Under the pieces are notes generated by a model. It did no database searches and was not told the DNA's origin. It was given only the letters and a program-made list of their open reading frames with translations. Positions 1 to 8,650 of a DNA stretch of 64,000 bases are shown one piece after another (position 1 is the first letter of the stretch; each line of letters opens with the position of its first letter). The stretch spans positions 1 through 64,000 of the forward strand of contig JAIXOR010000007.1 in the NCBI GenBank assembly GCA_027486655.1, in the 5' to 3' direction. Origin of the DNA: Verrucomicrobiaceae bacterium (GTDB lineage: Bacteria > Verrucomicrobiota > Verrucomicrobiia > Verrucomicrobiales > Akkermansiaceae). The translations under genes were made by a program, and so were the position numbers.

Positions 1-209
1 AGGAGGAGGTGGAAGTGGTTGGACATCACGCAGTAAGAAAGCACGCGGCAGCCGGAGAAGTTTTCCTGCATGCGCATGAAGGTGCGGAACTTCTCGCGTT
101 CGAGGTCCTTGAAGACGAAGCGACGGTCCACCACACGTGAAATGCAGTGGTAGATCGCCGGTTTGCCCCGCGAATCCTTCCAAGGTGCCAACCAGCGCGC
201 CCGCCTCAT
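1..209 (-). CDS. Y1 (IS200/REP-type) transposase, N-terminal part, cut by window edge
   Basis: On the minus strand from ATG at 209 the frame stays open for 69 codons and leaves the window at base 1. An in-frame ATG at 224 is an alternative start. The product begins MRRARWLAP and has SNHFHLL at residues 63-69, the HUH metal-binding motif of the Y1_Tnp family, preceded by the typical YHCISRVVDRRFVF stretch. These enzymes nick single-stranded DNA at hairpins. The catalytic tyrosine would lie beyond the edge. I see no terminal repeat in the available flank. It differs from the RAYT at 16750, so the window holds two Y1-type lineages. The family assignment is firm; whether the gene is intact cannot be seen. 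Confidence 0.85.
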   Translation of the reverse strand, partial: MRRARWLAPWKDSRGKPAIYHCISRVVDRRFVFKDLEREKFRTFMRMQENFSGCRVLSYCVMSNHFHLL

Positions 210-410
210 GCCCCCATCCTGCATGCCCCGCGCCCCACGGCAAGAGGAATCCCTATAAAATGTCTGTCACCATGTAGTCACCAAGAAGAAACGAGGTGGA
301 GTGATGAGGCAGGATAAGGGGGGGATTTGGAAATGCGGGCGGAGATTCCTCTTTTCATGCTCAGGGAATCCACATATTCCATCGAATCCAACCCCCACGA
401 TACAATCAAC

Positions 411-1463
411 ATGGACATTCTCGGATTCATCAAAGGCGAGCTTCTGGAAATCATCGAGTTCAACGACGACTCTCGTGACACGCTGTCATGGCGCTTTCCG
501 GATGACGATCACGCGATCAAGAATGGAGCGCAGTTGATCGTTCGGGAGAGCCAGGCCGCCCAGTTTGTTTATCTGGGTCAGTATGGGGATTGCTTCGGCC
601 CGGGAAAGCACTCGCTGACGACCGACAACATTCCGGTGCTCACGACGCTCAAGGGCTGGAAGTATGGGTTTGAGTCGCCGTTCAAGGCGGATGTCTATTT
701 CGTCACGACGCGGCTTTTTACCGGCAACAAATGGGGAACGGCCAATCCGGTGATGATGCGCGATCAGGATTTCGGGATCGTGCGCCTTCGTGCCTTTGGA
801 ACCTTTGACTTCCGGATCGTCAATGCGCCGGTGTTCCTCAAGGAAGTGGCCGGCACGGACCACCACTTCCGTCTGGACGAGTTTGCGGATACCATGAGGT
901 CCCGCATTGTCAGTGTGTTCAGCGAGGCGCTGGCTTCGTGCGGCGTGCCGGCTCTCGACGTGGCTTCCCGCTATTCGGAGCTGGGTGAGGCTCTGCTGCC
1001 CCTGATCAATCCTCAGACTTCCGCGAAGTATGGCATCGAGATCACGAGTTTCCTGGTGGAAAACGTTTCGGTTCCACCGGATGTGGAGGCTGCGATCGAC
1101 AAGCGTTCCAGCATGTCGGCGATCGGCAATCTGAACGATTACGTGAAGTTCCAGATGGCTGAATCGATGACGAAGGGAGGGGAAGGCGGTGCGGCTGCGG
1201 CGGTGCCGGCTCAGATGGCGATGGGATTCGGTCTGGCTCAGGAAATGATGAAGAACATGCAGACCACACCGCCGCCGCTTCCCGGAGCGCCTTCCGCGGC
1301 GGGGGTGCCCGAGTTGCTCAGTCCGGCCCAGGCCGCGCAGCTTCTCGGAGTGGCTGAGGCGGATGTTCTCGCATCGCTGGAAGGAGGCGAACTCAAGGGC
1401 AAGAAGATCGGCTCCGCATGGCGGGTCACCAAGGCCGCCATTGACGCCTTTCTGGCCGAGTAA
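411..1463 (+). CDS. SPFH (band 7) domain protein with C-terminal HTH-like domain
   Basis: 350 aa from ATG at 411, where the usual family start MDILGFIKGELLEIIEF occurs; an upstream in-frame ATG at 327 looks like a spurious extension. Residues about 25-260 form an SPFH domain of the YdjI/virion-core type. A glycine/alanine/proline linker (about 265-305) follows. The last 45 residues (SPAQAAQLLGVAEADVLASL through KIGSAWRVTKAAIDAFL) resemble an excisionase/MerR-type winged helix. Relatives of this family often end in a zinc ribbon instead; here the zinc ribbons are in the next gene, 11 bp downstream, so the two products probably work together. The biochemical role is unknown. Confidence 0.8.
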   Translation: MDILGFIKGELLEIIEFNDDSRDTLSWRFPDDDHAIKNGAQLIVRESQAAQFVYLGQYGDCFGPGKHSLTTDNIPVLTTLKGWKYGFESPFKADVYFVTTRLFTGNKWGTANPVMMRDQDFGIVRLRAFGTFDFRIVNAPVFLKEVAGTDHHFRLDEFADTMRSRIVSVFSEALASCGVPALDVASRYSELGEALLPLINPQTSAKYGIEITSFLVENVSVPPDVEAAIDKRSSMSAIGNLNDYVKFQMAESMTKGGEGGAAAAVPAQMAMGFGLAQEMMKNMQTTPPPLPGAPSAAGVPELLSPAQAAQLLGVAEADVLASLEGGELKGKKIGSAWRVTKAAIDAFLAE

Positions 1464-1474
1464 CCGCCAGCGCC

Positions 1475-2581
1475 ATGGCTGAAGTCAGTGCATTGCGAAA
1501 GCATCCCTGTCCGGAATGCGGCGGGGATGCCGAGTGGAACGCCTCCAAGCAGGCGCTGGCCTGTCCGTATTGTGGCACCGTCATTCCATGGAGTGAAGGC
1601 GAGGACCCTACCGGGGCGAGTATCGTCGAGCACGATCTTGAGTCCGCGCTGGCCAGCATCCCGGACGATGAGCGAGGGCTTCGCGAGGAGAAGAAATCGG
1701 TTCGTTGCGAGAGCTGCCGGGCCATCAGCATTTTCGATCCGGACCGGGTCGCCCAGCGCTGTGATTTCTGTGGTTCTCCATCAATTGTTCCCGCAGACAA
1801 CCTGCCGGATGCGATCACGCCGGAGAGCCTGTTGCCGGCTGTGGTGGGAAACAACCAGGTGAGAGACCAGTTGCGCGCCTGGTATCGCTCGCGTTGGTGG
1901 GCACCCAACAAGCTGAAGCGCGCCGCTCTCACCGACACGCTTCATGGCGTATATCTGCCGTATTGGACGTTCGACGCACACGTCGACGCGGAATGGACCG
2001 CGGAGTCCGGTTATTATTACTACGTGACCGAGAGTTACACGGACTCCAGTGGCAAGTCGCAGACGCGCCGTGTGCGCAAGATCCGTTGGGAGGACAGTGC
2101 GGGCAGCCTGTCCCACTTTTTCGATGATGACGCCGTGCCCGGAACCGTGGGTGTGCACCTCAATCTGCTCCGCCAGGTCGAGCCCTTTCCCACCTTGACC
2201 GACCTCAAGCCGTATGATCCGGCATTTGTCCGGGGCTGGACGGTGGAGCGCTATCAGATCGACCTGCGGCAGGCCTCGGAAACCAGCCGGATGCAGATGG
2301 AGTCGGTCATCGAGCAGCTTTGCGCGCGCGAAGTGCCGGGGGACACGCATCGGAATCTGCAGGTCGACAGCCTCTATCAGGGGCGCACATTCAAACACAT
2401 CCTGGTGCCGATCTGGCTGGTGACCTACACCTACGGGGCGAAGTCCTATCAGGTGGTGGTCAACGGCTACACCGGCAAGATGGCGGGCGAGCACCCGCTG
2501 AGCTGGGTGAAGATCACCCTTGCGGTCATCGCCGGCCTGTTGCTGCTGCTGGTGTTTTTCGGGCTGGCCCGCGGCTCGTGA
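1475..2581 (+). CDS. zinc-ribbon, single-pass membrane protein
   Basis: 368 aa. Two four-cysteine zinc ribbons are visible: CPECGG...CPYCG (residues about 12-36) and CESCRA...CDFCGS (about 74-97). A long soluble region follows with a tyrosine-rich stretch near residue 185 and the YLPYWTFD motif common in this uncharacterised family. The C-terminus has one hydrophobic segment (about 345-365), so it is probably tail-anchored. It lies 11 bp after the SPFH-domain gene in the same direction, so the two are likely co-transcribed. Homologues are sometimes mislabelled primosomal protein N' because of the ribbons; nothing here supports a helicase. Confidence 0.7.
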   Translation: MAEVSALRKHPCPECGGDAEWNASKQALACPYCGTVIPWSEGEDPTGASIVEHDLESALASIPDDERGLREEKKSVRCESCRAISIFDPDRVAQRCDFCGSPSIVPADNLPDAITPESLLPAVVGNNQVRDQLRAWYRSRWWAPNKLKRAALTDTLHGVYLPYWTFDAHVDAEWTAESGYYYYVTESYTDSSGKSQTRRVRKIRWEDSAGSLSHFFDDDAVPGTVGVHLNLLRQVEPFPTLTDLKPYDPAFVRGWTVERYQIDLRQASETSRMQMESVIEQLCAREVPGDTHRNLQVDSLYQGRTFKHILVPIWLVTYTYGAKSYQVVVNGYTGKMAGEHPLSWVKITLAVIAGLLLLLVFFGLARGS

Positions 2582-2588
2582 CCCGGAT

Positions 2589-3878
2589 TCAGCGGTTCAT
2601 CAGCTCTTCGATCTCCCCGGCTTCGATCGGGATGGAGGCCATGAGGTCGATGTTGGCGTCCTTGCCGATGAGCACGTCGTTTTCAAGACGGATGCCGAGA
2701 CCTTCCTCGCGGATGTAGATGCCGGGCTCGATGGTGAAGACCATGCCTTCGGCGTAGGGTTCGTGCGGGGGGGCCACGTCGTGGACATCCAGGCCCAGGT
2801 GATGGGAAACTCCGTGCATGAAGTATTTCTTCACGAGCGCCTTGTCCGGTCCCTGTTCCTTCGCCTCCTTGGCGGTGAAGAGTCCGAGGCCGACGAGTTC
2901 CTCTTCCACGAGTTCGACCGCCTGTTTTTGATAATCGAGCGGATTGTTGCCCGGGCGCAGGATCCGGTTGCAGCCGTGGAAGACGCGCAGCACGGCGTCA
3001 TAGACCTGCCGTTGGCGTTTTGTGAAGCGGCCGTTGACCGGCACGGTCCGGGTGAGGTCGGAATTCCAGCCGGCGTATTCCGCGGCGACGTCCATGAGGA
3101 CCATGTCGCCGTCCTTGCAGATCTTGCTGTTTTCCACGTAGTGGAGGACGCAGGCATTGCCGCCGGCACCGATGATCGGTGGGTAGGCGAAGCCACGCGA
3201 GCCGCGGCGGATGAACTCGTGCACGAGTTCGGCTTCGATCTCCCATTCGCCGACGCCGGGTTTGATAAAACCGAGGGTGCGGCGGAAGCCGGCTTCGGTG
3301 ATGTCGCAGGCTTTCTGGAGGATGCGGATCTCCTCGGCATCCTTGGTGATGCGGAGGCGGTGCATCAGCGGTGCAAGACGTTCGTAGCGGTGGAGCGGGT
3401 AGCGGGCCTGGCACTCGCGGATGAAGCGGTCGTTGCGTGTCTGCACGATGGCGGCGGCACGCAGGTGTTCGTTGGTGGTGAGATAGACGTGATCCGCCTG
3501 GGGGATCATGCGGTGGATGAAGTTTTCGAAGGATCCGGTCCACTCGACGCGATCCACTCCGGAAACGGCGCGCGCCTGTTCCTTGTTGAGCTTCTCGCCC
3601 TCCCACACCGCGATGAGTTCGCTGGTCTCGCGGACGAAGAGGATTTCGCGCTCCTTGGGGTCGATGGCATCCGGCATCAGCACGAGCGCGGTTTCCTCCT
3701 GATCCACTCCGCTCAGGTAGAGCAGGTCGGAGTTCTGCTTGAAGCCCATGGTTCCGTCCGCGTTGGTCGGCAGGACGTCATTGGCGAGCACGATGACGAT
3801 GCTGTTGGGTTTCAGAAGTCCGCGCAGGTGGTCGCGGTTGCGGATGAAGAGGTCTCTGGAAACAGGTTCGTAGCGCAC
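2589..3878 (-). CDS. pepP: Xaa-Pro aminopeptidase (aminopeptidase P, M24B)
   Basis: 429 aa from GTG at 3878. The frame is open far upstream, but that part lies inside hflX and has no aminopeptidase similarity. The N-terminal creatinase-like domain starts RYEPVSRDLFIRNR and contains the family's QNSDLLYLSGVDQ. The C-terminal pita-bread domain shows the five metal ligands: two Asp in MDVAAEYAGWNSDLTRTVPV, His in HGVSHHLGLDVHD, Glu in TIEPGIYI and Glu in GIRLENDVLI. It removes N-terminal residues preceding proline, normally in the cytoplasm. It sits 127 bp downstream of hflX on the same strand and ends 8 bp from the convergent zinc-ribbon gene. Confidence 0.92.
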   Translation of the reverse strand: MRYEPVSRDLFIRNRDHLRGLLKPNSIVIVLANDVLPTNADGTMGFKQNSDLLYLSGVDQEETALVLMPDAIDPKEREILFVRETSELIAVWEGEKLNKEQARAVSGVDRVEWTGSFENFIHRMIPQADHVYLTTNEHLRAAAIVQTRNDRFIRECQARYPLHRYERLAPLMHRLRITKDAEEIRILQKACDITEAGFRRTLGFIKPGVGEWEIEAELVHEFIRRGSRGFAYPPIIGAGGNACVLHYVENSKICKDGDMVLMDVAAEYAGWNSDLTRTVPVNGRFTKRQRQVYDAVLRVFHGCNRILRPGNNPLDYQKQAVELVEEELVGLGLFTAKEAKEQGPDKALVKKYFMHGVSHHLGLDVHDVAPPHEPYAEGMVFTIEPGIYIREEGLGIRLENDVLIGKDANIDLMASIPIEAGEIEELMNR

Positions 3879-4005
3879 TCCGGGAGTCCATGCGAATCCC
3901 TCGCCGCGGGCAATCCGGTTTTTCGGGTTTGCCGTGGAAAAACCGCTGGATCCGCGGGGTTTTGCGGAATCGCGAGTTTCCACCCGCTTTGCCGCATGAC
4001 GGGGT

Positions 4006-5301
4006 TCATTCCTCGATGACGAACTCCTCGATGCGGCCGGCGATGGTGGGGGGGACCACCGCTCTGACAAGAATGTCGTCGCCGTCGTAGTCGGTGGAGA
4101 GCACCTTGGCCTCGCGATGCAGCAGGCCGACGAGGTCGGCGCGTTTTTGGGGGATGCGGTAGTCGCGCCGGCGCACCCGGTCAGCGAGGATTTCCGAGCA
4201 GGCGCGGAGCAGGGCGTCGAGCCCGGATCCCTCGCGCGCGGAAACGTGGAGGGCCCCGGGAAAGCGGCGTCCGAGAGCGGCGAGGTCCTCGGGATCGGTG
4301 ACGAGGTCGATCTTGTTGAGCACGGTGATGGCGCGTTTTTCGCCGGCACCGAGTTCGTTGAGCACCTCGAGGGTGGTGTCGTGGAAGCGTTGGATTTCCG
4401 GGGCGGTAGCGTCCAAGACATGGATGAGGAAATCCGCGAGCACGGCTTCCTCGAGGGTCGCCTTGAAGGCCTCGACGAGCCGGTGTGGCAGGTTTCGGAC
4501 GAAGCCGACGGTGTCGGTGACCAAGAGGGGCTGGCCGTCCGGCAGGTCGATGCGGCGGGTGGTGGTGTCGAGGGTGGCGAAGAGCATGTCCTTGGCCATG
4601 ACGCCGGCTCCGGAGAGGGCGTTGAGCAACGAGGACTTGCCGGCGTTGGTGTAGCCGACAATGGCCGCGTGCGGGGTTTCGAGTTTCTCGCGTTCCTTGC
4701 GCTGGGTCTGCCGTTGTTTGCGCACGAGTTCGAGTTCGCGTTTGCAGCGGTCGATGCTCAGATTGGCGAGGCGGCGGTCCACCTCGATTTGTTTCTCGCC
4801 CATGCCGCGTGCCGCGCCGCCTCCCATGCCGCCGCCGGATCCGCCTTCGCGGTCGAGGTGGCCCCACATGCGGGCGAGGCGTGGCAGGGCGTATTGCATG
4901 CGGGCAAGCTCGACTTGCAGGCGGGCTTCCTTGGTTTGGGCGCGTTTGGCGAAGATATCGAGAATGACCTCCTCGCGGTCGATCACGCAAAGGTCGGCGA
5001 GTTTCTCCCATTCGCGCTGTTGGGAGGGGGCGAGGCCGTTGTCGATCACGATCACGTCGCAATCATGGGCGCGGGCGAGTTCCGCGACTTCGGCGGCCTT
5101 GCCGGTGCCGCAGAGGAATTTTTTGTGCATTTCGCGGCAGCGGGGCAGCAGCTTCTCGACCACTTCGATGCCCAGCGTCCTGACGAGCTCGCCGAGCTCT
5201 TCGAGCAGGGACTCCGCCTCATCGGCCTCGCGCGGATCGAAGTAAAAGCGCACGAGAAGCGCGCGCTCCACCATCTCCGGTTTCTCTCTGACTTCAAACA
5301 T
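4006..5301 (-). CDS. hflX: GTPase HflX, ribosome-associated
   Basis: 431 aa from ATG at 5301 (MFEVREKPEMVERALLV), the usual HflX start; ATG at 5331 would add ten residues. The N-terminal HflX domain contains CGTGKAAEV and DNGLAPSQQREWE, then a glycine-rich linker (GGSGGGMGGGAARGMG) and a basic coiled-coil. The G domain has G1 GYTNAGKSS, G3 DTVGFV and G4 NKID. HflX splits stalled or hibernating 70S ribosomes under stress. Downstream on the same strand is pepP. Confidence 0.95.
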   Translation of the reverse strand: MFEVREKPEMVERALLVRFYFDPREADEAESLLEELGELVRTLGIEVVEKLLPRCREMHKKFLCGTGKAAEVAELARAHDCDVIVIDNGLAPSQQREWEKLADLCVIDREEVILDIFAKRAQTKEARLQVELARMQYALPRLARMWGHLDREGGSGGGMGGGAARGMGEKQIEVDRRLANLSIDRCKRELELVRKQRQTQRKEREKLETPHAAIVGYTNAGKSSLLNALSGAGVMAKDMLFATLDTTTRRIDLPDGQPLLVTDTVGFVRNLPHRLVEAFKATLEEAVLADFLIHVLDATAPEIQRFHDTTLEVLNELGAGEKRAITVLNKIDLVTDPEDLAALGRRFPGALHVSAREGSGLDALLRACSEILADRVRRRDYRIPQKRADLVGLLHREAKVLSTDYDGDDILVRAVVPPTIAGRIEEFVIEE

Positions 5302-5370
5302 CCGCCCGATGGGTAACACCGGCACGGACACCCGGCGATGGGAATTTTCCCCGAATGGCGCGCGGGGGCA

Positions 5371-5712
5371 TCAGCGGTTGGTCGCCCGCATCCAGCGTTC
5401 GTGTCCCCAGAGGCCCCAGACGATGCTTGCCAGGCCGAAGGTCAGCAGCAGGGGGGGCACGCCGATGGTGAGGCTGACACCGACCGGGCCGATGCTGTGG
5501 AGCACGTCATCGTTGACCATGAACGGAGAGATCACGAGATACAGCCTCGCGATGAGCAGTGAAATGGCACCGACGGCCATCATGTTGCCGCCCCACGATT
5601 GCTGTTGGCGGGCGAGGCGGACGGCAGCCAGGCCGAAGAGCCCGATGCCGATGGCGCCCGCCGCGTCGAGCAGCAGGCCGTTTTGGAGGATGACTTCAAG
5701 CAACGGATTCAT
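5371..5712 (-). CDS. small integral membrane protein, unknown function
   Basis: 113 aa with three to four hydrophobic segments (about 10-32, 42-64, 72-100). No enzymatic motif is seen. Its start lies 17 bp inside the end of the upstream membrane-protein gene (5696-6100), so the pair is probably translated together. The start context is MNPLLEVILQNGLLLD. I do not recognise the family. Confidence 0.6.
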   Translation of the reverse strand: MNPLLEVILQNGLLLDAAGAIGIGLFGLAAVRLARQQQSWGGNMMAVGAISLLIARLYLVISPFMVNDDVLHSIGPVGVSLTIGVPPLLLTFGLASIVWGLWGHERWMRATNR

Positions 5713-6100
5713 GGGGGGAGACGGTGCGGATGGCCCGTGAACGGCGGGCGTAGGGGGAGGGGAAAAGGTTGGCGTGCAGGGCGACGCCGAGGCCGAAGAG
5801 GAGCCAGCCGGAGTTCATGACGACCAGTTTGACGACATGCCAGGCGATCACGGCGGAGGAGTCTCCCTGATAGTTCACGCCGGGGAAGTAGTAGCGAATG
5901 ACGCCCGCGTGGTAGAGAGGCATCAGCACCGAGTAGCCGAAGGCCAGAAGCAGGGCCCCGGCGACGAGGAACCGCGACGTCCAAAGGCCTGAGGTGCGAG
6001 CCAGTCGCCAGGCGATCAACGCGAGGAAGGCTCCCATCACGATGAGGAAAACCGGACGAACCGCTTCCACGGATCCTAGTGCGACGAAACTTGCGCTCAT
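5696..6100 (-). CDS. small integral membrane protein, unknown function
   Basis: 134 aa with about four hydrophobic segments (roughly 12-30, 42-62, 83-96 with polar breaks, and 88-110). It begins MSASFVALGSVEAVRPVFL. It overlaps the downstream membrane-protein gene by 17 bp. The two proteins are of similar size and topology and may form a heteromeric membrane complex, but no function can be read from the sequence. Confidence 0.6.
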   Translation of the reverse strand: MSASFVALGSVEAVRPVFLIVMGAFLALIAWRLARTSGLWTSRFLVAGALLLAFGYSVLMPLYHAGVIRYYFPGVNYQGDSSAVIAWHVVKLVVMNSGWLLFGLGVALHANLFPSPYARRSRAIRTVSPHESVA

Positions 6101-6441
6101 GTGTCCGCTTATGCATCACGATCTAACTCATTGAGCAACAATATTTAACGTAAGATGGCTTGGATATGAAAGGGTCCGGATTTCCTTGGAAGTTTGATAT
6201 CCCCGCCCGGGTTGAAACTTTGGCTTTCTGTAAAAGATCGCCGCTTTTCCCTGCCAAATCGGGAAGTCTTGGAGCGGTTTTGGCCCAGGCTGCGACTGGA
6301 AATGCGGGCGTTTGTCGCCTAAGAGACCCGCAAAACCGTGATTTCCGGGAATCCTGCTTTTTTGCGTAGGGTCGATATTTCTTGCTTCCGTGGGTTTCGA
6401 CTCTTGCGGCCCGCCGCGCCTCCGCCTAAGCCATCCGGGCC
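6101..6441. other. 341-bp intergenic region between divergent membrane-protein pair and lysS
   Basis: No coding signal. The first 80 bases are A+T-rich for this genome (around 6130-6160, including aatatttaacg) and would suit divergent promoters for lysS and the membrane-protein pair. I cannot point to a convincing -35/-10 pair or a structured leader. Confidence 0.4.
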
Positions 6442-7923
6442 ATGTCCGACGCCGCCACGCCGCAAGTCCAGTCCACGGAAGCCGAACTGATCGCCATCCG
6501 CCGCGAGAAGCTCGCGAAACTCCGCGAACTTGGCGTGGATCCCTATGGGGCGCGATACGAGACAAGCCACAGTCCTGCCGGTCTTCGCGAATCGTTTGCG
6601 GAAGGGTTGCAGGTGAAGGTCGCCGGTCGCATTACCGGTCTGCGCGACATGGGGCGCTCGATCTTTTTCCACATTGGCGACGTCCACGGCACCATCCAGG
6701 GCTACCTCAATACCAAGGGCCTGGATGAAACCCAGCTCGCCATCTGGCGTTGTCTGGATCGCGGCGACTGGATCGGCATCGAGGGCGAAACATTCCTCAC
6801 CAAGACCGGCGAGCCCACGGTGAAGGTGGAGCGTTTCACCGTGCTTTCCAAGGCGCTGCGTCCGATGCCCGACAAGTTCCATGGCCTGGCTGACCGGGAA
6901 ACCAAGTATCGCAAGCGCCACCTTGACCTGATGGGCAATGCGGACAGTGCCGCGTTGTTCGTCACCCGCTCGCTCATGCTCGCGGAGATCCGCCGTTTTC
7001 TCCAGGAGCGCGGTTTCCTGGAAGTGGAGACCCCGATGCTTCAGGACGTCGCCGGAGGAGCGGCGGCGAGGCCATTTGAAACTCACCACAACGCCCTCGG
7101 CATGCCGCTCACGCTCCGCATCGCGCCGGAGCTTTTCCTCAAGCGCCTGCTCGTTGGCGGCTTCACCAAGATCTTCGAACTCAACCGCAATTTCCGCAAC
7201 GAGGGCATCTCTCGCCGCCACAATCCGGAGTTCACGATGCTGGAGGCTTACTGGGCATTCTCGGACTTCGAGGAAATGGCCAATCTCGTCGAGGAAATGA
7301 CCTGCCACCTCGCCGAGAAGTTCTGCGGCGGATTGAAAATCGAGCACAAGGACGAGGAGGGCAACGTCACCCGCACCATCGATCTAACAAGGCCCTGGCG
7401 CCGTGCCAACTACCATGACCTCATCAAGGGCGTGGCAGGTGATGATTTCTTCGACATCACTCCCGCGCAGCGTCGTGCGAAGTGCGAGGAACTCGGTGTG
7501 CAGCTCTCCGACGCCATGGAGGATTACGAAGTCATCCAGCAGGTCTTTGAAAAGAAGGTGGAGGAACACACCTTCGATCCCTGCTTTGTCACCCGTGTGG
7601 CCAGCGAGCTGATCCCGCTCGCCAAAGTCACGCCCGGCGGCAGGACCGTGGAGGTGTATGAGCTCATCATCAACGGCCAGGAAATCTCTCCCGGCTATTC
7701 CGAGCTCAACGACCCCGACGTCCAGAAGCAACGCCTCGAACACCAGGCCGGCGGCGAGGAGGAACAGAAGGTGGACTACGACTTCATCGAAACCCTCGAA
7801 CACGGCATGCCCCCCGCAGGCGGTATCGGCATCGGGATTGATCGCCTGGTGATGATGCTCACCGGCGCGCCGACGATCCGCGATGTGGTGCTGTTCCCGT
7901 TGTTGAAGCGGAAGGATTCCTGA
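6442..7923 (+). CDS. lysS: lysyl-tRNA synthetase, class II
   Basis: 493 aa, the usual length for class II LysRS. The N-terminal OB-fold (about 55-150) contains VAGRITGLRDMGRSIFFHI. The catalytic core has motif 2 in FRNEGISRRHNPEFTMLEAY (about 252-271) and motif 3 in GIGIDRLVMMLTG (about 468-480). It charges tRNA-Lys in the cytoplasm. It appears monocistronic, with 341 bp upstream and the SUFU-domain gene 99 bp downstream. One copy of the dispersed word (TCTAACAA, 7384-7391) lies in-frame as Leu-Thr. Confidence 0.97.
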   Translation: MSDAATPQVQSTEAELIAIRREKLAKLRELGVDPYGARYETSHSPAGLRESFAEGLQVKVAGRITGLRDMGRSIFFHIGDVHGTIQGYLNTKGLDETQLAIWRCLDRGDWIGIEGETFLTKTGEPTVKVERFTVLSKALRPMPDKFHGLADRETKYRKRHLDLMGNADSAALFVTRSLMLAEIRRFLQERGFLEVETPMLQDVAGGAAARPFETHHNALGMPLTLRIAPELFLKRLLVGGFTKIFELNRNFRNEGISRRHNPEFTMLEAYWAFSDFEEMANLVEEMTCHLAEKFCGGLKIEHKDEEGNVTRTIDLTRPWRRANYHDLIKGVAGDDFFDITPAQRRAKCEELGVQLSDAMEDYEVIQQVFEKKVEEHTFDPCFVTRVASELIPLAKVTPGGRTVEVYELIINGQEISPGYSELNDPDVQKQRLEHQAGGEEEQKVDYDFIETLEHGMPPAGGIGIGIDRLVMMLTGAPTIRDVVLFPLLKRKDS

Positions 7924-8022
7924 TTCGTCCCGCGGCTGGCGGTCCGGTTGGCGATCATCCGGCATGGTGGGATTGGGCTTGGATGCGCGGCTGAGGCCCG
8001 ACACCATCGGTCCGCAAGGAAC

Positions 8023-8622
8023 ATGCACGGCGATCTATCAGAAAATCCGGTGGAGCGTGAACTCCGTGAGGCGGCCTACATGCGGGTGTTCGGTCCGGTG
8101 GTCTCGGTGTTTCATGAAATGGTGCCGAGCCCGGTGCACATCGATGTGTATCGCTTCGCCTGGGATGAGCCCCGCAATGAGCATGGCTATGTCACGGGCG
8201 GCATGAGCGACGCGCTGCAGCCCGAGGGTGGTCCCTTCGCGCGCATCGAGCTGGTGTTCTACGCAAAGACACACGACGAGCGCTATGCGAAGCTGTTGCA
8301 GACCTTCGCCCACTATCCCTGGCAGACCGGGGCCAGTCTTGGTCCCTGGCACACGATCCCGCTCGGGGGCTATGCGGAGGTGGCGGTCGGCTCCCCGAGG
8401 TTCGCGGCCTTGATGTTTTTCCCGGGGGTGGCGAAACCGGAAACCCCGATCCATCTGGCGGCGCCGCTCGCGTCCTTCGGCATCCGCTATCTGAGCGTGG
8501 TGCCCATCACCGCGGCGGAACTGGAGCTGAGCTACAAGCAGGGGATCGACGCCCTGATCGAGCGATTCGGTCAGGTGAAATTCGATCTCGCGTTTGACCC
8601 GGAGCGCGAGTCGGTGGTGTGA
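8023..8622 (+). CDS. suppressor-of-fused (SUFU) domain protein
   Basis: 199 aa from ATG at 8023, preceded by an AAGGA ribosome-binding site two bases upstream; in-frame upstream ATGs lack this. The sequence carries PVHIDVYRFAWDEPRNEHGY and LSVVPITAAELELSYKQG, both typical of bacterial SUFU domains. In bacteria these domains occur in immunity proteins of polymorphic toxin systems and in stand-alone proteins of unknown role. No toxin gene is adjacent, so I assign no function. It ends 28 bp from the convergent thioredoxin-SHD1 gene. Confidence 0.8.
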   Translation: MHGDLSENPVERELREAAYMRVFGPVVSVFHEMVPSPVHIDVYRFAWDEPRNEHGYVTGGMSDALQPEGGPFARIELVFYAKTHDERYAKLLQTFAHYPWQTGASLGPWHTIPLGGYAEVAVGSPRFAALMFFPGVAKPETPIHLAAPLASFGIRYLSVVPITAAELELSYKQGIDALIERFGQVKFDLAFDPERESVV

Positions 8623-8650
8623 AGCCCGCTCTGCCGGGCCGTGCCGGAGC

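Noticed and set aside
2520-4019. 499-codon plus-strand frame antisense to aminopeptidase P
   Set aside because: Product is Val/Ala/Gly/Asp-rich without motifs; the minus strand encodes a complete M24 enzyme.
4117-5316. 399-codon plus-strand frame antisense to hflX
   Set aside because: Mirror of the HflX codon pattern; no domain visible, while the GTPase motifs are all on the minus strand.
8023-8622. SUFU-domain gene as an immunity gene of a polymorphic toxin system
   Set aside because: No toxin, RHS or secretion gene is nearby; neighbours are lysS and an unrelated lipoprotein.
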